From Trueperaceae bacterium (GTDB taxonomy: Bacteria > Deinococcota > Deinococci > Deinococcales > Trueperaceae): a DNA stretch of 64,000 nt. Below are positions 25,700 through 34,085 of the stretch, piece after piece (positions within the stretch are counted from its first letter, which is position 1; each line of letters begins with the position of its first letter). The DNA is taken from positions 45,307 through 109,306 of the forward strand of contig DASVDQ010000065.1 of assembly GCA_036381035.1 (NCBI GenBank), written 5' to 3'. The notes beneath the pieces were generated by a model. That model was not told the origin of the DNA. It worked only from the letters and a program-made list of their open reading frames with translations, and ran no database searches. Made by a program: the position numbers and the translations under genes.

Positions 25700-26773
25700 C
25701 TAGTCGGTCACGGCCTCCCCGAGGAGGGCGACGAGGCGCCGCTCGACATCGAGCAGGCTCCGCGCCAGGTCCCCGATCGCGGCGAACGCCCGCTCCGGCT
25801 CGACGGCCGACGCCGCGACCTCGACCACGTCCTCCCACAGCCTGCCGCTCTCGTCGGCGGCGTCGGCCGCGGCGCCCAGTTCGAGCGGCGTGGCGTCGTC
25901 GGCCTCCCGCAGGAACTCCGCGTAGAGCGGCCGCGTCGCGCCGCGCGAGCCGTACTGCGTCGTGAAGCAGTCGACGACCCTCCTCATGGCGTGCGCGAAC
26001 GCCTCGCCCCCGCCGAAGCGGGCGCGCCAGCCCCTCCTGGTGCGGTCGTCGGCCACCTCGCTCGCCCACTTCTCCAGGCCGGAGAGGCCGAAGTTCACGT
26101 CGAACGCGTTGCCGAGCACGGGCCCCGTCATGTGGGCGACCGCGGTGGTCACGGCGGACTGCACGGCCGCGGTCAGGTCCGCGGGGCCGCCGGCGGGCAC
26201 GGCCAGCGTCCGCACGGCGAACCGGCCCTTGCGGTGGAGGGCCCAGGCCTCGGCGAGGGCGGCTGGGGAGACCCGGCGGAGCGACTCGTCGCAGTCGTCG
26301 ACGAGGTACTCGTCGCCGTCCCTGCCGGCCACGACGACCGAGTGGGGGTCCTGTGCCTCCAGCGGGCTTACGTTCTCGTGCCACGGCAGGCCGGCCCGGC
26401 CGACGGTGAGGAGTGCGGGCGTGCCGGCGGCCAGGGCGGCGTCCAGCTTGGCGAGGGCCGCCCTGGCCGCCGATGAGGTGCGACCGTTCACGTCTAGGCC
26501 GAGGTTCTCGGCGACCTCCTCGACCCACGGTCGCGGATGGTGCTGGGTGACGAACGTCAGCAGCGGGTGCGGCAACGCCTCGTACTCGAACACGGCGTAC
26601 ATGAAGCCGATGCCGCCGCCCAGGCCGCAGGCCATCGCCTCGGACACCTCGACGCCGGCAGTAGCCAAGAGCCTCTGCGCCAGGGCCGACTCCCTGTGAA
26701 CGGCGGGTCCGGCGTCCGGGTATGCAGCGATGAGGCCCGGCTCGCGGCGCCCCGGCCGTTGGGAGGTGGTCAT
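25700..26773 (-). CDS. BtrH N-terminal/DUF4872 domain protein
   Basis: The 357-residue protein matches the BtrH N-terminal plus DUF4872 arrangement: SEAMACGLGGGIGFMYAVFEYEA near residues 44-66, a central GTPALLTVGRAGLPWHENV, then HSVVVAGRDGDEYLVDDC, and a helical C-terminal half. The family has a papain-like fold related to the BtrH acyltransferase of butirosin biosynthesis and peptidase C39; here the Cys in MACGLG and the His in PHSVVV are candidate catalytic residues. No biosynthetic partner is nearby. The ATG is preceded by little ribosome-site signal. Confidence 0.8.
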   Translation of the reverse strand: MTTSQRPGRREPGLIAAYPDAGPAVHRESALAQRLLATAGVEVSEAMACGLGGGIGFMYAVFEYEALPHPLLTFVTQHHPRPWVEEVAENLGLDVNGRTSSAARAALAKLDAALAAGTPALLTVGRAGLPWHENVSPLEAQDPHSVVVAGRDGDEYLVDDCDESLRRVSPAALAEAWALHRKGRFAVRTLAVPAGGPADLTAAVQSAVTTAVAHMTGPVLGNAFDVNFGLSGLEKWASEVADDRTRRGWRARFGGGEAFAHAMRRVVDCFTTQYGSRGATRPLYAEFLREADDATPLELGAAADAADESGRLWEDVVEVAASAVEPERAFAAIGDLARSLLDVERRLVALLGEAVTD

Positions 26774-26839
26774 GGTGTGAGCCTTGCCGTCGGTGTCGTC
26801 CGTGGCGCCATGCTAGCCGGCGGTCCCTCGCCCCTCGGC

Positions 26840-27583
26840 TCAGTCGAGGTCGAACGGCTCTAGGTCGCGGAGCCTGACGTAGTCGCCGTCGAAGTAGGCC
26901 CGCGCGCCGGCGAAGAACGAGGCGTTGGCCGTGCGCACCAGCAGGTAGGGCCCGTCGCGCACGAAGAAGGCCCACACCGTCTCCTCGCCGTCGGCGGTCG
27001 CGAACTCCGTCTGGTACCGGGCGAGGTCGCCGTTGCGCTCCGCCACGCCCTCGAGCCAGCCCGTGTGCAGCGCAGGCGAGCGCACGACGGAGAGCTGGAA
27101 CCTCAGCCTGCCGTCCGCGAGCTCCTGCACGGCCAGGCGCCCGCCGGCACCGTCCACCCACAGGCCCTCCCAGACCTGGGCCCCGGGGTCCTCGTAGTAG
27201 GCGGCGAGGGCCACCAGGAGCTCGGTGCGGTCCTCGGTCAGGATCGTCCTGTACTCGTGGAAGTGGCTCGTCGCACGGACGTCGGCGACGTCGGGGCCGC
27301 TCTGGATCCGCGCGTAGGCCTCCGCCGAGAGGTCGCGCGCGGCCAGCCAGTCCCTCTGGTCGAGCCGCAGCCGGTCGAAGGCCGCGGGCCAGAGCGCTTC
27401 CTCGGCGCGCGCGTAGGCCTCGTTCAGGGCGGCGTCTGCCGCCTGGAACTCGGCGATGGCGGCGTCCAGCTCCTCCTGTGCCTCTACGGGCTGGGCAGGG
27501 GCCGGGTCCGAACCGTCCTGGGCCCAGGCCAGGGCGGCGAGGGCCGCGAACACGACGGCAGCCCGCCGATGAAGGGAGCGCAT
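26840..27583 (-). CDS. Secreted protein with LprI-like N-terminal domain
   Basis: The 247-residue protein has a signal peptide (RRAAVVFAALAALAWAQ). The segment ADAALNEAYARAEEAL with FDRLRLDQRDWLAARD near residues 45-85 is the pattern of the lysozyme-inhibitor LprI N-terminal domain (DUF1311), usually a disulphide-linked helical hairpin, but the Cys are absent here. The remainder is beta-rich and unknown. ATG at 27583 is the start that gives a proper signal peptide. It is divergent from the ABC-F gene across a 316-base gap. Confidence 0.75.
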   Translation of the reverse strand: MRSLHRRAAVVFAALAALAWAQDGSDPAPAQPVEAQEELDAAIAEFQAADAALNEAYARAEEALWPAAFDRLRLDQRDWLAARDLSAEAYARIQSGPDVADVRATSHFHEYRTILTEDRTELLVALAAYYEDPGAQVWEGLWVDGAGGRLAVQELADGRLRFQLSVVRSPALHTGWLEGVAERNGDLARYQTEFATADGEETVWAFFVRDGPYLLVRTANASFFAGARAYFDGDYVRLRDLEPFDLD

Positions 27584-27644
27584 GCCATGAGGGTAACGGG
27601 GGTCGCGGACCGCAGTGTGCTCGGTCCCGCGGTCGCCCGCCCCG

Positions 27645-27673
27645 TTGACCGAGGCGGCGAGGTGCGCTAGCTT
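27645..27673 (+). promoter_or_regulatory. Promoter upstream of the ABC-F leader
   Basis: TTGACC (27645-27650) and TAGCTT (27668-27673, TANNNT type) are 17 bases apart. Transcription starting near 27680 would give a leader of about 220 bases before the ABC-F start. Confidence 0.5.
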
Positions 27674-27736
27674 GCCCGCTGGCCCGACCCGGTTACCGGG
27701 GGCCCCGCTCCGTCCTCGCGCGTGGCGGCAGGTGAC

Positions 27737-27757
27737 ATGAGCGACCAGGGACTCTGA
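27737..27757 (+). CDS. Possible leader peptide MSDQGL
   Basis: A six-codon frame, ATG AGC GAC CAG GGA CTC TGA, follows an AGGTGA sequence just upstream. It sits between the predicted promoter and two strong hairpins ahead of an ABC-F gene. Short leader peptides of this kind control several antibiotic-resistance ABC-F genes by ribosome stalling. Its translation is an inference. Confidence 0.3.
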   Translation: MSDQGL

Positions 27758-27781
27758 AGCACCAGCGAAGCGAAGCCTAGC

Positions 27782-27825
27782 GGCGCGCCGTCGGCGCGCC
27801 TCGGCCGGCGGCGTGGAGCCGCCGG
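27782..27825 (+). promoter_or_regulatory. Two consecutive hairpins in the ABC-F leader, possible attenuator
   Basis: GGCGCGCC (27782-27789) and GGCGCGCC (27793-27800) pair fully across a 3-base loop. CCGGCGGC (27805-27812) and GCCGCCGG (27818-27825) pair fully across GTGGA. A further GCGCGCC lies near 27870 and could compete with the first stem. No T-run follows, so this could work by attenuation or by hiding the start region. Confidence 0.4.
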
Positions 27826-27899
27826 TGCCTCGTCGGACGCGGCGGCGGCGCAGCCGCGCGCCGTACCGCACCGCTACCCGACCCGACCCTGGAGCGAAC

Positions 27900-29408
27900 A
27901 TGTCACTGCTGACCCTCGTGGGCGTCGGCTACGACCTGCCCGGCGGCCCCCTCTTCGAGGACGTGAACCTGAACCTGGCGCCTGGCAGCCGCGTCGCTCT
28001 CGTCGGCGAGAACGGCGCCGGCAAGACGACCCTGATGCGCCTGGCGGTGGGCGAGGTAGAGCCCGCACGCGGGCGCGTGGAGCGGCGCGGAACCGTCGCC
28101 TGGCTGCCGCAGGAGCTCGAACGGTCGGCCGCACCGCTGGGCGCGATGGCCCACGGCGACGGGCGGCGCCGGAGCGGCGATGGCCGGCAGGCGTCCGGGG
28201 CGGCCGACGGCGTCCGCGCCGTCGACGCTAGGCCCGGCTCGGGAGGCGAGCGTCAGAGGGCTCGCCTCGAGGCGATCCTCGCCCGCGAGCCGGACGTCCT
28301 GCTACTGGACGAGCCGACCCATCACCTCGACGTGGCCGGCATGGAGTGGCTCGAGGGCGTGCTGCTGGCGTGGCCCGGCGCCGTGCTGCTCGTCTCGCAC
28401 GACCGCGCCTTCCTCGACGCCGTCGCGACCGAGACGGCGTTCCTCGAACGCGGTGCCCTGCGCCTGGAGGCCGGGAACCACTCCGAGGCGAGCGCCAGGC
28501 GCGCCGCCGAGGACGCCGCGCGGCTACGTCGCCACAAGGCGCAGTCCGCGCGCAGGAGGCAGCTCGAGAGCGAGTACCACCGTCACCGCTCCGCGGCGCG
28601 CTCGGCCGGCAGCTTCAACAAGAACCGCGTCAAGGACGGCAACCTGCTGTACGCCACGGCGAAGGCCGAGACGGTGTCGAGGCGCCTGGCGCGGCGGGCG
28701 AAGGCACTCGCCACGCGGTTGGAGCGGGAGGCGGTGGAGGGGAAGCCGTGGGAGGACAACAGGCGGCTGTCCTTCGTCGCCGCGCCGAGCTCGCCCGGGC
28801 CGTCGGAGGTGATCGTCGCCGAGGGCCTCGTCGTGCGGCGCGGCGGACGCACCATCGTCGACGGCCTCGACCTCTACCTGATGCGCGGCGACAAGCTGGC
28901 GCTCCTCGGCCCGAACGGCGTCGGCAAGACGACCCTCCTCGAGGTGCTGCGCGGGGCGCGTCGGCCCCAGGCCGGGACGGTGCGGCACGGCGTCGGCCTG
29001 CGGATGTCCGTCACGGAGCAGGTCGAGGAGCCGTGGGCCGGCGCCGGCGCCGACCTGACCGTCGGCGACGTGCTCCGCGAGGTGAACCCCGCGCTCAGGG
29101 ACGGCGACGTGTGGCGCGTCACGGCGGAGGTCGGAGTGCCGTCGGGGCCCGGGCGGCGGGTCGCGGAGCTCTCGGGCGGCGAGAGGAGGCGGCTGACGCT
29201 CGCGCGGATCGCCGTCAGCGACGCGCACCTGTTGGTGCTCGACGAGCCGACGCACCACCTCGACCTCCGCGCCGTGGAGGCGCTCGAAGACCTCCTCGAG
29301 CGGTATGCGGGGACCGTGCTGCTGGCGTCGCACGACAGGAGGCTCGTCGAGCGAGTGGCGACCCGTTCACTGCACGTGGGCAGCGGTGAGTTGCACCATG
29401 GCTCCTGA
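27900..29408 (+). CDS. ABC-F family ATPase (ribosome-associated)
   Basis: The 502-residue soluble protein has two nucleotide-binding domains and no membrane segments. NBD1: Walker A GENGAGKTT (36-44), signature GSGGE (113-117), Walker B LLLDEPTHHLD. NBD2: GPNGVGKTT, LSGGERRRL, LVLDEPTHHLD, ASHDRR. The Arg/Lys-rich linker around residues 205-285 (RRHKAQSARRRQ, SFNKNRVKDGNLLY) is the P-site tRNA-interaction motif region. ABC-F proteins act on the ribosome as translation factors or protect it from antibiotics. Between Walker A and the signature of NBD1 lies an abnormal low-complexity stretch (about residues 81-112). ATG 27900 lacks a good ribosome site. Confidence 0.9.
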   Translation: MSLLTLVGVGYDLPGGPLFEDVNLNLAPGSRVALVGENGAGKTTLMRLAVGEVEPARGRVERRGTVAWLPQELERSAAPLGAMAHGDGRRRSGDGRQASGAADGVRAVDARPGSGGERQRARLEAILAREPDVLLLDEPTHHLDVAGMEWLEGVLLAWPGAVLLVSHDRAFLDAVATETAFLERGALRLEAGNHSEASARRAAEDAARLRRHKAQSARRRQLESEYHRHRSAARSAGSFNKNRVKDGNLLYATAKAETVSRRLARRAKALATRLEREAVEGKPWEDNRRLSFVAAPSSPGPSEVIVAEGLVVRRGGRTIVDGLDLYLMRGDKLALLGPNGVGKTTLLEVLRGARRPQAGTVRHGVGLRMSVTEQVEEPWAGAGADLTVGDVLREVNPALRDGDVWRVTAEVGVPSGPGRRVAELSGGERRRLTLARIAVSDAHLLVLDEPTHHLDLRAVEALEDLLERYAGTVLLASHDRRLVERVATRSLHVGSGELHHGS

Positions 29409-29413
29409 CGGGC

Positions 29414-30481
29414 ATGCCCATCGCGCCGCACGTTCTGCCGTTCCTCGCCGCGCTGCCCAGCGCCGCCGGCCGTACCGCCCTCGTGACGGGGGGTAACGCC
29501 GGGCTGGGTCGCGAGACCGCGAGGTTCCTCGCCCACAGGGGCGCGTCCGTGATCATCGCCGCCAGGGACTACGCCAAGGCCGAGGAGGCCAGGGCCGACG
29601 TCCTCTCCGACGTGCCGGACGCCGACGTCAGGGTCGAGCGGCTCGACCTCGCCTCGCTGGCCTCGGTCGAGGCCTGCGCCGGGCGGCTGGGCCGGCGCGA
29701 GATCGACATCGTCGTGTGCAACGCCGGGATCATGGCGGTCGACCGGTCGCTGACGGAGGACGGGTTCGAGTCGCAGCTCGGCGTGAACCACCTGGGGCAC
29801 TTCGCGCTCGTCGGGCGCCTCTACGAGCGTCTCGCCGCGCGGCCCGGGGCGCGGGTCGTGGTCGTGACGAGCTCGGCCGCCTACTTCGGGCGTCTCGACT
29901 TCGACGACCTGATGGGCGAGCGCCGCTACGACCGCTGGACGGCCTACAACCAGGCGAAGCTGGCCAACGTGACCTTCGTCCAGGCGCTCGCGCGCCGGTT
30001 CGCGTCGGCGGGAGCGGGCGTGGCGGCTCGGGGCGCGACGAGCTCTGGCGGTCGGGTCGCCGCGGACGCCGGTGCCACCGGTCGCGCGGAGGCGGGCCCA
30101 CGCGCCCAGGGCCGGGAGGCAGCGGGCCCGGGCGCGCCGGGCCACGCGACGGCGCACGCGGCCCACCCCGGCATCGTGTTCACGCAGCTTCAGCGCCGCC
30201 TCCTGGAGGAGGCCCAAGGCCTCCCCTGGCGCGACCGCGTGTTCCTCGGTCGCATCACCCCCTCCATCGGCCAGGACGCGCAGATGGGCGCCCTGCCGCA
30301 GGTCTACGCCGCCCTCTCCCCGGACGCCGAGAACGGCGACATGTGGGCGCCGCGCTGGTTCGTGCGCGGCCGCCCGGTCAGCGTCCGGCCGCCGCGGGCC
30401 ACCTTGGACGTGGGGGCTCAGGAGCGGCTCTGGGCCGTGTCCGAGGAGCTCACCGGCGTGGCTTTCGGACCCCGGGGCTGA
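29414..30481 (+). CDS. Short-chain dehydrogenase/reductase with low-complexity insert
   Basis: The 355-residue SDR shows TGGNAGLGRETA (NADP-binding glycine motif, about 26-37), NAG (103-105), catalytic Ser in VVTSSAAYFG and YNQAK (Y178, K182), like retinol-dehydrogenase/WW-type SDRs (LGVNHLGHFALV). It would oxidise or reduce a hydroxy/keto substrate with NADP(H). Between the helix after the active site and the HPGIVFT strand, about 50 residues (199-248) of Ala/Gly/Arg-rich sequence are inserted; relatives go straight to the HPG turn. It starts five bases after the ABC-F stop and may be cotranscribed. Confidence 0.87.
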   Translation: MPIAPHVLPFLAALPSAAGRTALVTGGNAGLGRETARFLAHRGASVIIAARDYAKAEEARADVLSDVPDADVRVERLDLASLASVEACAGRLGRREIDIVVCNAGIMAVDRSLTEDGFESQLGVNHLGHFALVGRLYERLAARPGARVVVVTSSAAYFGRLDFDDLMGERRYDRWTAYNQAKLANVTFVQALARRFASAGAGVAARGATSSGGRVAADAGATGRAEAGPRAQGREAAGPGAPGHATAHAAHPGIVFTQLQRRLLEEAQGLPWRDRVFLGRITPSIGQDAQMGALPQVYAALSPDAENGDMWAPRWFVRGRPVSVRPPRATLDVGAQERLWAVSEELTGVAFGPRG

Positions 30482-30502
30482 CGGAATCGTGTTCCCTCCC
30501 TC

Positions 30503-30528
30503 GCGTCACCGTATGGCCCTGGTGACGC
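30503..30528. terminator. Hairpin between SDR and nuclease genes
   Basis: GCGTCACC (30503-30510) pairs perfectly with GGTGACGC (30521-30528) across a 10-base loop. No T-run follows; it could be a weak terminator or an operator for the nuclease gene. Confidence 0.35.
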
Positions 30529-30550
30529 CCCACGGGCGAACATCTAGGCA

Positions 30551-31519
30551 GTGAACCGGTTGCTCTCGGCGATCGCCGTCGGGACCGTCTCGCTGCTGGC
30601 GTCTGCGGCCGTCGCCCAGGACCTGCGCCCGCTGTCGTCGCTGCACGGGCCGGTGCGAGTGCTGGACGTTGTGGACGGCGACACGGTCGTGCTCGGCTCG
30701 AACCTGGGTCCGCGCACCGTGAGGCTGATCGGCATCGACGCGCCCGAGATGTCGGACGGCACCCGTGGCCTGGAGGCTCGGGAGCGCCTCAACGCGCTGC
30801 TGGGCGGGCGGATGGTGTGGGCGGAGATCGGCACGGAGCCGGAGGACCGCTACGCGCGCCTCCTCGCCTACCTGTACGTGGAGGACCCCGCCGGCCGCTG
30901 GGACCTGGGCGGCGTGCGGGCGACGCAGGTGAACCTCGCGCTGGTCGCGGGCGGCTGGGCCGACACGCTGACGATCCCTCCCAACACCGCCTACGCCCCC
31001 TTGTACGCGGAAGCGCGGGCGGAGGCCGCGGCACGTGGCGCCGGCTTCTGGGCTCAGGCGCAGGAACGCCCGGCAGGAGCCGAGGACCCGGCGCGCCCTG
31101 GGCATGGAGGGGGCCATGCTGGGGGAGAGGGGCCGGCCCAGGGAGCGGCGACCGCGGCGGTCCCGGCACAGGGGGGTACCGGCCCGGTGCGCCTGCACTG
31201 CGCGCTCGTCAACCCGTCGACCCCGAACGACGAGGGCGCCGAGTGGGTGTCAGTGGTCCTCGCCGAGCCCACGGACACGACCGGCTACTACCTGTGGGAC
31301 GAGGGCTCGAGGTCGACGTTCCGGCTGCCCGGCGGCCTGCAGCCGGCCGGCGAGCTGCGCGTGGTCAACCCTGGCCAGGGGGCGTGGAACAACTCGGGCG
31401 ACACGATCTTCCTGATGCGCGGCGGCGACGTCGTGGACCAGTGGACGTACGGGCCCGAGCTGGCCGTGAACGACCGCGTCGCCTGCCGGGACCCCGCCGT
31501 GCCGGGTCGCGCGCCATGA
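30551..31519 (+). CDS. Secreted thermonuclease-like protein with lamin-tail-like domain
   Basis: The 322-residue protein has a signal peptide (cleavage after AVA near residue 22). Residues 33-168 are a staphylococcal-nuclease (TNase) domain: VVDGDTVVL, VRLIGIDAPE, EDRYARLLAYLYV and the catalytic Asp, Asp, Arg and Glu set visible in DGDT, IDAPE and EPEDRYAR. Residues 213-310 resemble a lamin-tail domain (HCALVNPSTPNDEGAEWVSV, GDTIFLMRGG). A Gly/Ala/Pro-rich linker joins them. It probably degrades DNA or RNA outside the cell. GTG 30551 is the start; the ribosome site is weak. Confidence 0.88.
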   Translation: MNRLLSAIAVGTVSLLASAAVAQDLRPLSSLHGPVRVLDVVDGDTVVLGSNLGPRTVRLIGIDAPEMSDGTRGLEARERLNALLGGRMVWAEIGTEPEDRYARLLAYLYVEDPAGRWDLGGVRATQVNLALVAGGWADTLTIPPNTAYAPLYAEARAEAAARGAGFWAQAQERPAGAEDPARPGHGGGHAGGEGPAQGAATAAVPAQGGTGPVRLHCALVNPSTPNDEGAEWVSVVLAEPTDTTGYYLWDEGSRSTFRLPGGLQPAGELRVVNPGQGAWNNSGDTIFLMRGGDVVDQWTYGPELAVNDRVACRDPAVPGRAP

Positions 31520-31581
31520 GGACGGGGTAGCGGGCGGTCCGACCGCGGAGAGGGCCTGGCCGCGGTGGCGAGCCAGCGGGC

Positions 31582-31989
31582 CTACCAGCGAAGCCGAGCG
31601 GCGAGCAGCCCGTCGAGGCTCACGTCGACGCCGTCGGGCCTGTGCGCCAGCACGAGCGGGGAGGCGCCGGGAGGAGCGACCTCCTCTCCCGACCACCACG
31701 CCTCGGCCGGGAGGCCCAACGCGGCCCCGACGTCGACCCGGTCCAAGACCGTGCCGTCGGTCCCCGACAGCGTGAGCCACGGTCCCTCGACCGCGACCAC
31801 GAGCCAGGGCGCCCCCTGGGCGTCGTGGAGCAGCCATGCGGCCTCGTCGGTCCTGGCGAGGAGGAACCGGGTGGGGTCGGGGAAGATCCCGACGCCCTCG
31901 ACCACGTAGTCGTCGATGGTCACCGTCTGTGCGCCCGGCGGCGCCAGGTTGAGCGAGATCACCAGGAACACCGCCAGCAACGTTCCCAT
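31582..31989 (-). CDS. Secreted hypothetical protein
   Basis: The 135-residue product starts with a signal peptide (MGTLLAVFLVISLNLAPPGAQ). ATG 31989 was chosen because GGGAGG lies six bases upstream and the signal begins there. The mature domain is small, rich in Val, Asp and Trp, and beta-rich (WLVVAVEGPWLTLSG). I do not recognise a family. It converges with the thermonuclease gene. Confidence 0.65.
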   Translation of the reverse strand: MGTLLAVFLVISLNLAPPGAQTVTIDDYVVEGVGIFPDPTRFLLARTDEAAWLLHDAQGAPWLVVAVEGPWLTLSGTDGTVLDRVDVGAALGLPAEAWWSGEEVAPPGASPLVLAHRPDGVDVSLDGLLAARLRW

Positions 31990-32088
31990 GCAGGGCCTCC
32001 CGCCGATCGCGAGGTCCTGCTGCGAGCGGCGCGTCATTGTAAGCGGAACCACGATGCGGCGAAGCGCGGCCGGTCGGGCCCGGCCCCC

Positions 32089-32619
32089 TCAGCCCGCCCG
32101 CCACTCGAACGACTGGGTATGGCTGCCGTCCTCGTTCTCGCGCAGCTCGCCGCGCACGAACCCGGACTTCTCCAGCACGCGGTGCGAGGCGGCGTTCTGC
32201 GGGGCCGTGGTGGCGATCAGCCGCGTCATGCCGTGCGCCGAGCGGGCGTACGCGACGACGCCGCGCACGGCCTCGGTCGCGAGGCCCTGCCCCCAGTGCT
32301 CGCGGGCGAAGGCGTACTTCACCTCCGGCTCCGCCTGGCCGCCCGGGTGCACGATGCCGATGAAACCCACCACCTCACCGCCGGCTAGCGCCTCGAGGGC
32401 GAACATCCCGTACCCGCGCCGGGCGTAGTTGTCCGCGGTCACCTCGAGCCAGCGCGCGGCCTCGCTCGGTGTCAGCGGCGAGCCGTCGCCGACCCACCGC
32501 ATCGCGTCGGCGTCGCCGTAGACGCGAAGCAGCGGCTCCAGGTCGGACTCGCGCCAGCGGCGGGCGCGCAGCCTCGCGGTCCTGAAGACCTCGTCGGGGG
32601 CGTGCTGGTCGTGGGGCAT
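32089..32619 (-). CDS. GNAT-family N-acetyltransferase (RimJ/RimL type)
   Basis: The 176-residue protein matches Acetyltransf_3: TARLRARRWRESDLEPLLRVYGD at the start, GFIGIVHPG, and the acetyl-CoA loop EHWGQGLATEAVRGVVAYA (about 110-128) with NAASHRVLEKSGFVRGELR. It transfers an acetyl group to an amine; RimJ-like members act on protein N-termini or small amines. ATG 32619 fits the domain. It is divergent from the ArsR gene. Confidence 0.88.
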   Translation of the reverse strand: MPHDQHAPDEVFRTARLRARRWRESDLEPLLRVYGDADAMRWVGDGSPLTPSEAARWLEVTADNYARRGYGMFALEALAGGEVVGFIGIVHPGGQAEPEVKYAFAREHWGQGLATEAVRGVVAYARSAHGMTRLIATTAPQNAASHRVLEKSGFVRGELRENEDGSHTQSFEWRAG

Positions 32620-32706
32620 GGCCGGTCGAGTGTCGCACGGTCGCGGCGCTCTGGTGCGCGGGAGGCGCGACTCGGCGCCGCCACGCCGCGGCGGTTCCCG
32701 GTCTGC

Positions 32707-32754
32707 TTGACGAACGGGCCTCGGGAGCCCATACTGAACCAGATGGTTCAGTAT
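32707..32754 (+). promoter_or_regulatory. Leaderless promoter and perfect operator of arsR-type gene
   Basis: TTGACG (32707-32712) and CATACT (32730-32735) are 17 bases apart and the ATG follows 7 bases later. ATACTGAACC (32731-32740) and GGTTCAGTAT (32745-32754) form a perfect 10-base inverted repeat around AGAT. It spans the -10 box, start site and first codons, a textbook self-repression site for an ArsR protein. Confidence 0.7.
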
Positions 32755-33144
32755 CAGCCTCCGGTCCACGAGACGTTCGCCGCCCTGGCCGACCCCACGC
32801 GCATCGGCTTCCTCGAGAGGCTCGGGCAGGGTGACGCGACGATCGGGCAGCTCGCCGCGCAGGCGGGCATCTCGCTCACGGGCACCAAGAAGCACGTGGC
32901 GGTGCTGGAGTCGGCCGGGCTCGTGACCACGCGGAAGGAGGGCAGGGCGCGGGTCTGCACCATCGGACCACGCCGCCTCGAGCGGGAGGCGGCCTGGATA
33001 GCCAACTACCAACGGGTCCTCGAGGAGCGCCTAGACCACCTCGGCAAGCTGCTCGAGCGTCTCAAGGCCGAGGAAGGCCCCGAGGAGGAGGGCCGCCGAG
33101 AGGAACAGGGCCGCCCAGAGCGACGGGACCGCCTCGCGAAGTAG
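32743..33144 (+). CDS. ArsR-family regulator
   Basis: The 133-residue regulator is a compact winged helix: FAALADPTRIGFLERLGQGDATIGQLAAQAGISLTGTKKHVAVLESAGLV then TTRKEGRARVCTIG. It lacks the Cys pair of metal sensors, as in the SRPBCC-linked ArsR subgroup. The tail is Glu/Arg-rich. ATG 32743 sits inside the palindromic operator and the message is probably leaderless. The SRPBCC gene follows after 20 bases; such pairs are common and the regulator represses both. Confidence 0.9.
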   Translation: MVQYQPPVHETFAALADPTRIGFLERLGQGDATIGQLAAQAGISLTGTKKHVAVLESAGLVTTRKEGRARVCTIGPRRLEREAAWIANYQRVLEERLDHLGKLLERLKAEEGPEEEGRREEQGRPERRDRLAK

Positions 33145-33164
33145 GCCCGAACCAAGGAGGAGCC

Positions 33165-33662
33165 ATGAGCACGAAGGCAGCCACCTACAAGCACACGCTG
33201 AGCCGCGTCGACGGACGCACGATCCGCGTCGAGCGCGTGTTCGACGCCCCGCGCGACCTCGTCTGGCGCGCGTACTCCGAGCCCGAGCTCCTCGCGCAGT
33301 GGTGGGGCCGCGGCCACAGGCTGGTCGTCGAGCGCTTCGAGTTCGTGAAGGGCGGCCACTGGCGCGTCGTCGAGCACTGGGAAGGCGGGAGCGCGGGGTT
33401 CGAGGGGCGCTTCCGCGAGATCGAGCCCAAGACCCTGATCTCGCAGACGTTCGAGTGGGACGGCGCTCCCGGTCACGTGTCGGTGGACACGACGGAGCTC
33501 AGCGACGTCGACGGCGGGCGCGCCACCAGGGTGGTCATCACCTCGCGGACGTTCGACGAGCAGGACCTCGAGGGCATGATGCAGGCCGGCATGGAGGCCG
33601 GGATGGCGCAGAGCCACGAGGCCCTCGACGCGCTGCTCGCGAGGCTGCAGGGGAAGGGGTAG
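33165..33662 (+). CDS. SRPBCC/AHSA1 family protein
   Basis: The 165-residue protein has the AHSA1-like START fold: VERVFDAPRDLVWRAYSEPELLAQWWG, GGHWRVVEHW, FEGRFREIEPKTLISQTFEW and TSRTFDEQDLEGMMQAGMEAGM. These proteins bind hydrophobic ligands; a specific role is unknown. AAGGAGGAGCC just before the ATG is the strongest ribosome site in the window. It is cotranscribed with the ArsR regulator. Confidence 0.92.
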   Translation: MSTKAATYKHTLSRVDGRTIRVERVFDAPRDLVWRAYSEPELLAQWWGRGHRLVVERFEFVKGGHWRVVEHWEGGSAGFEGRFREIEPKTLISQTFEWDGAPGHVSVDTTELSDVDGGRATRVVITSRTFDEQDLEGMMQAGMEAGMAQSHEALDALLARLQGKG

Positions 33663-34031
33663 TCCCAGGTCGCGCTGAGAGAGCCCAGCGCTCCCCGAGT
33701 CCGACCCCGCCGGTCGGCAGAGCTCGAGGTCGTGCCTGGCGAGGAACTCGTCGAAGGTGTGGCTCGCCTCGGTCAGGTGCGGCGTCATGCCCCCGGCGCT
33801 CAGGTCCGCGAGCACGGCCGCGTCGCCCTGCTGGCCGTCGGTGCCGACGCCCTCGAACGTCTCGAGCTCCTCCATCGCCTCGCCGTACGCGTCCTCCATG
33901 ACGTCGTAGTCGTGGTCGTCTACGAACAGCTGGGTGTCGGCGCGCGCCTCGTCGCAGTCGATCGGCGGCCCGAGCCGCTGACCCTCCGATCCGTCGATCG
34001 CTCCAACAGGCGCGCGCCGCGGGGTACTCAT
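33663..34031 (-). pseudogene. Remnant resembling the C-terminal half of DUF4142
   Basis: From ATG 34031 the minus strand encodes an acidic, helix-prone stretch (DEARADTQLFVDDHDYDVMED, then MEELETFEGVGTDG and MTPHLTEASHTFDEFLARH). This resembles the end of DUF4142 proteins, where a helix with a HLxxA motif follows. There is no signal peptide and no stop; the frame runs on antisense into the SRPBCC gene. It is best read as a gene fragment truncated on both sides. Confidence 0.35.
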
Positions 34032-34085
34032 CAGATGCCCGTCCCCGGGGTTGCTCCTTGGGCGCGAGCGGTTTAGGGTCTCCCG

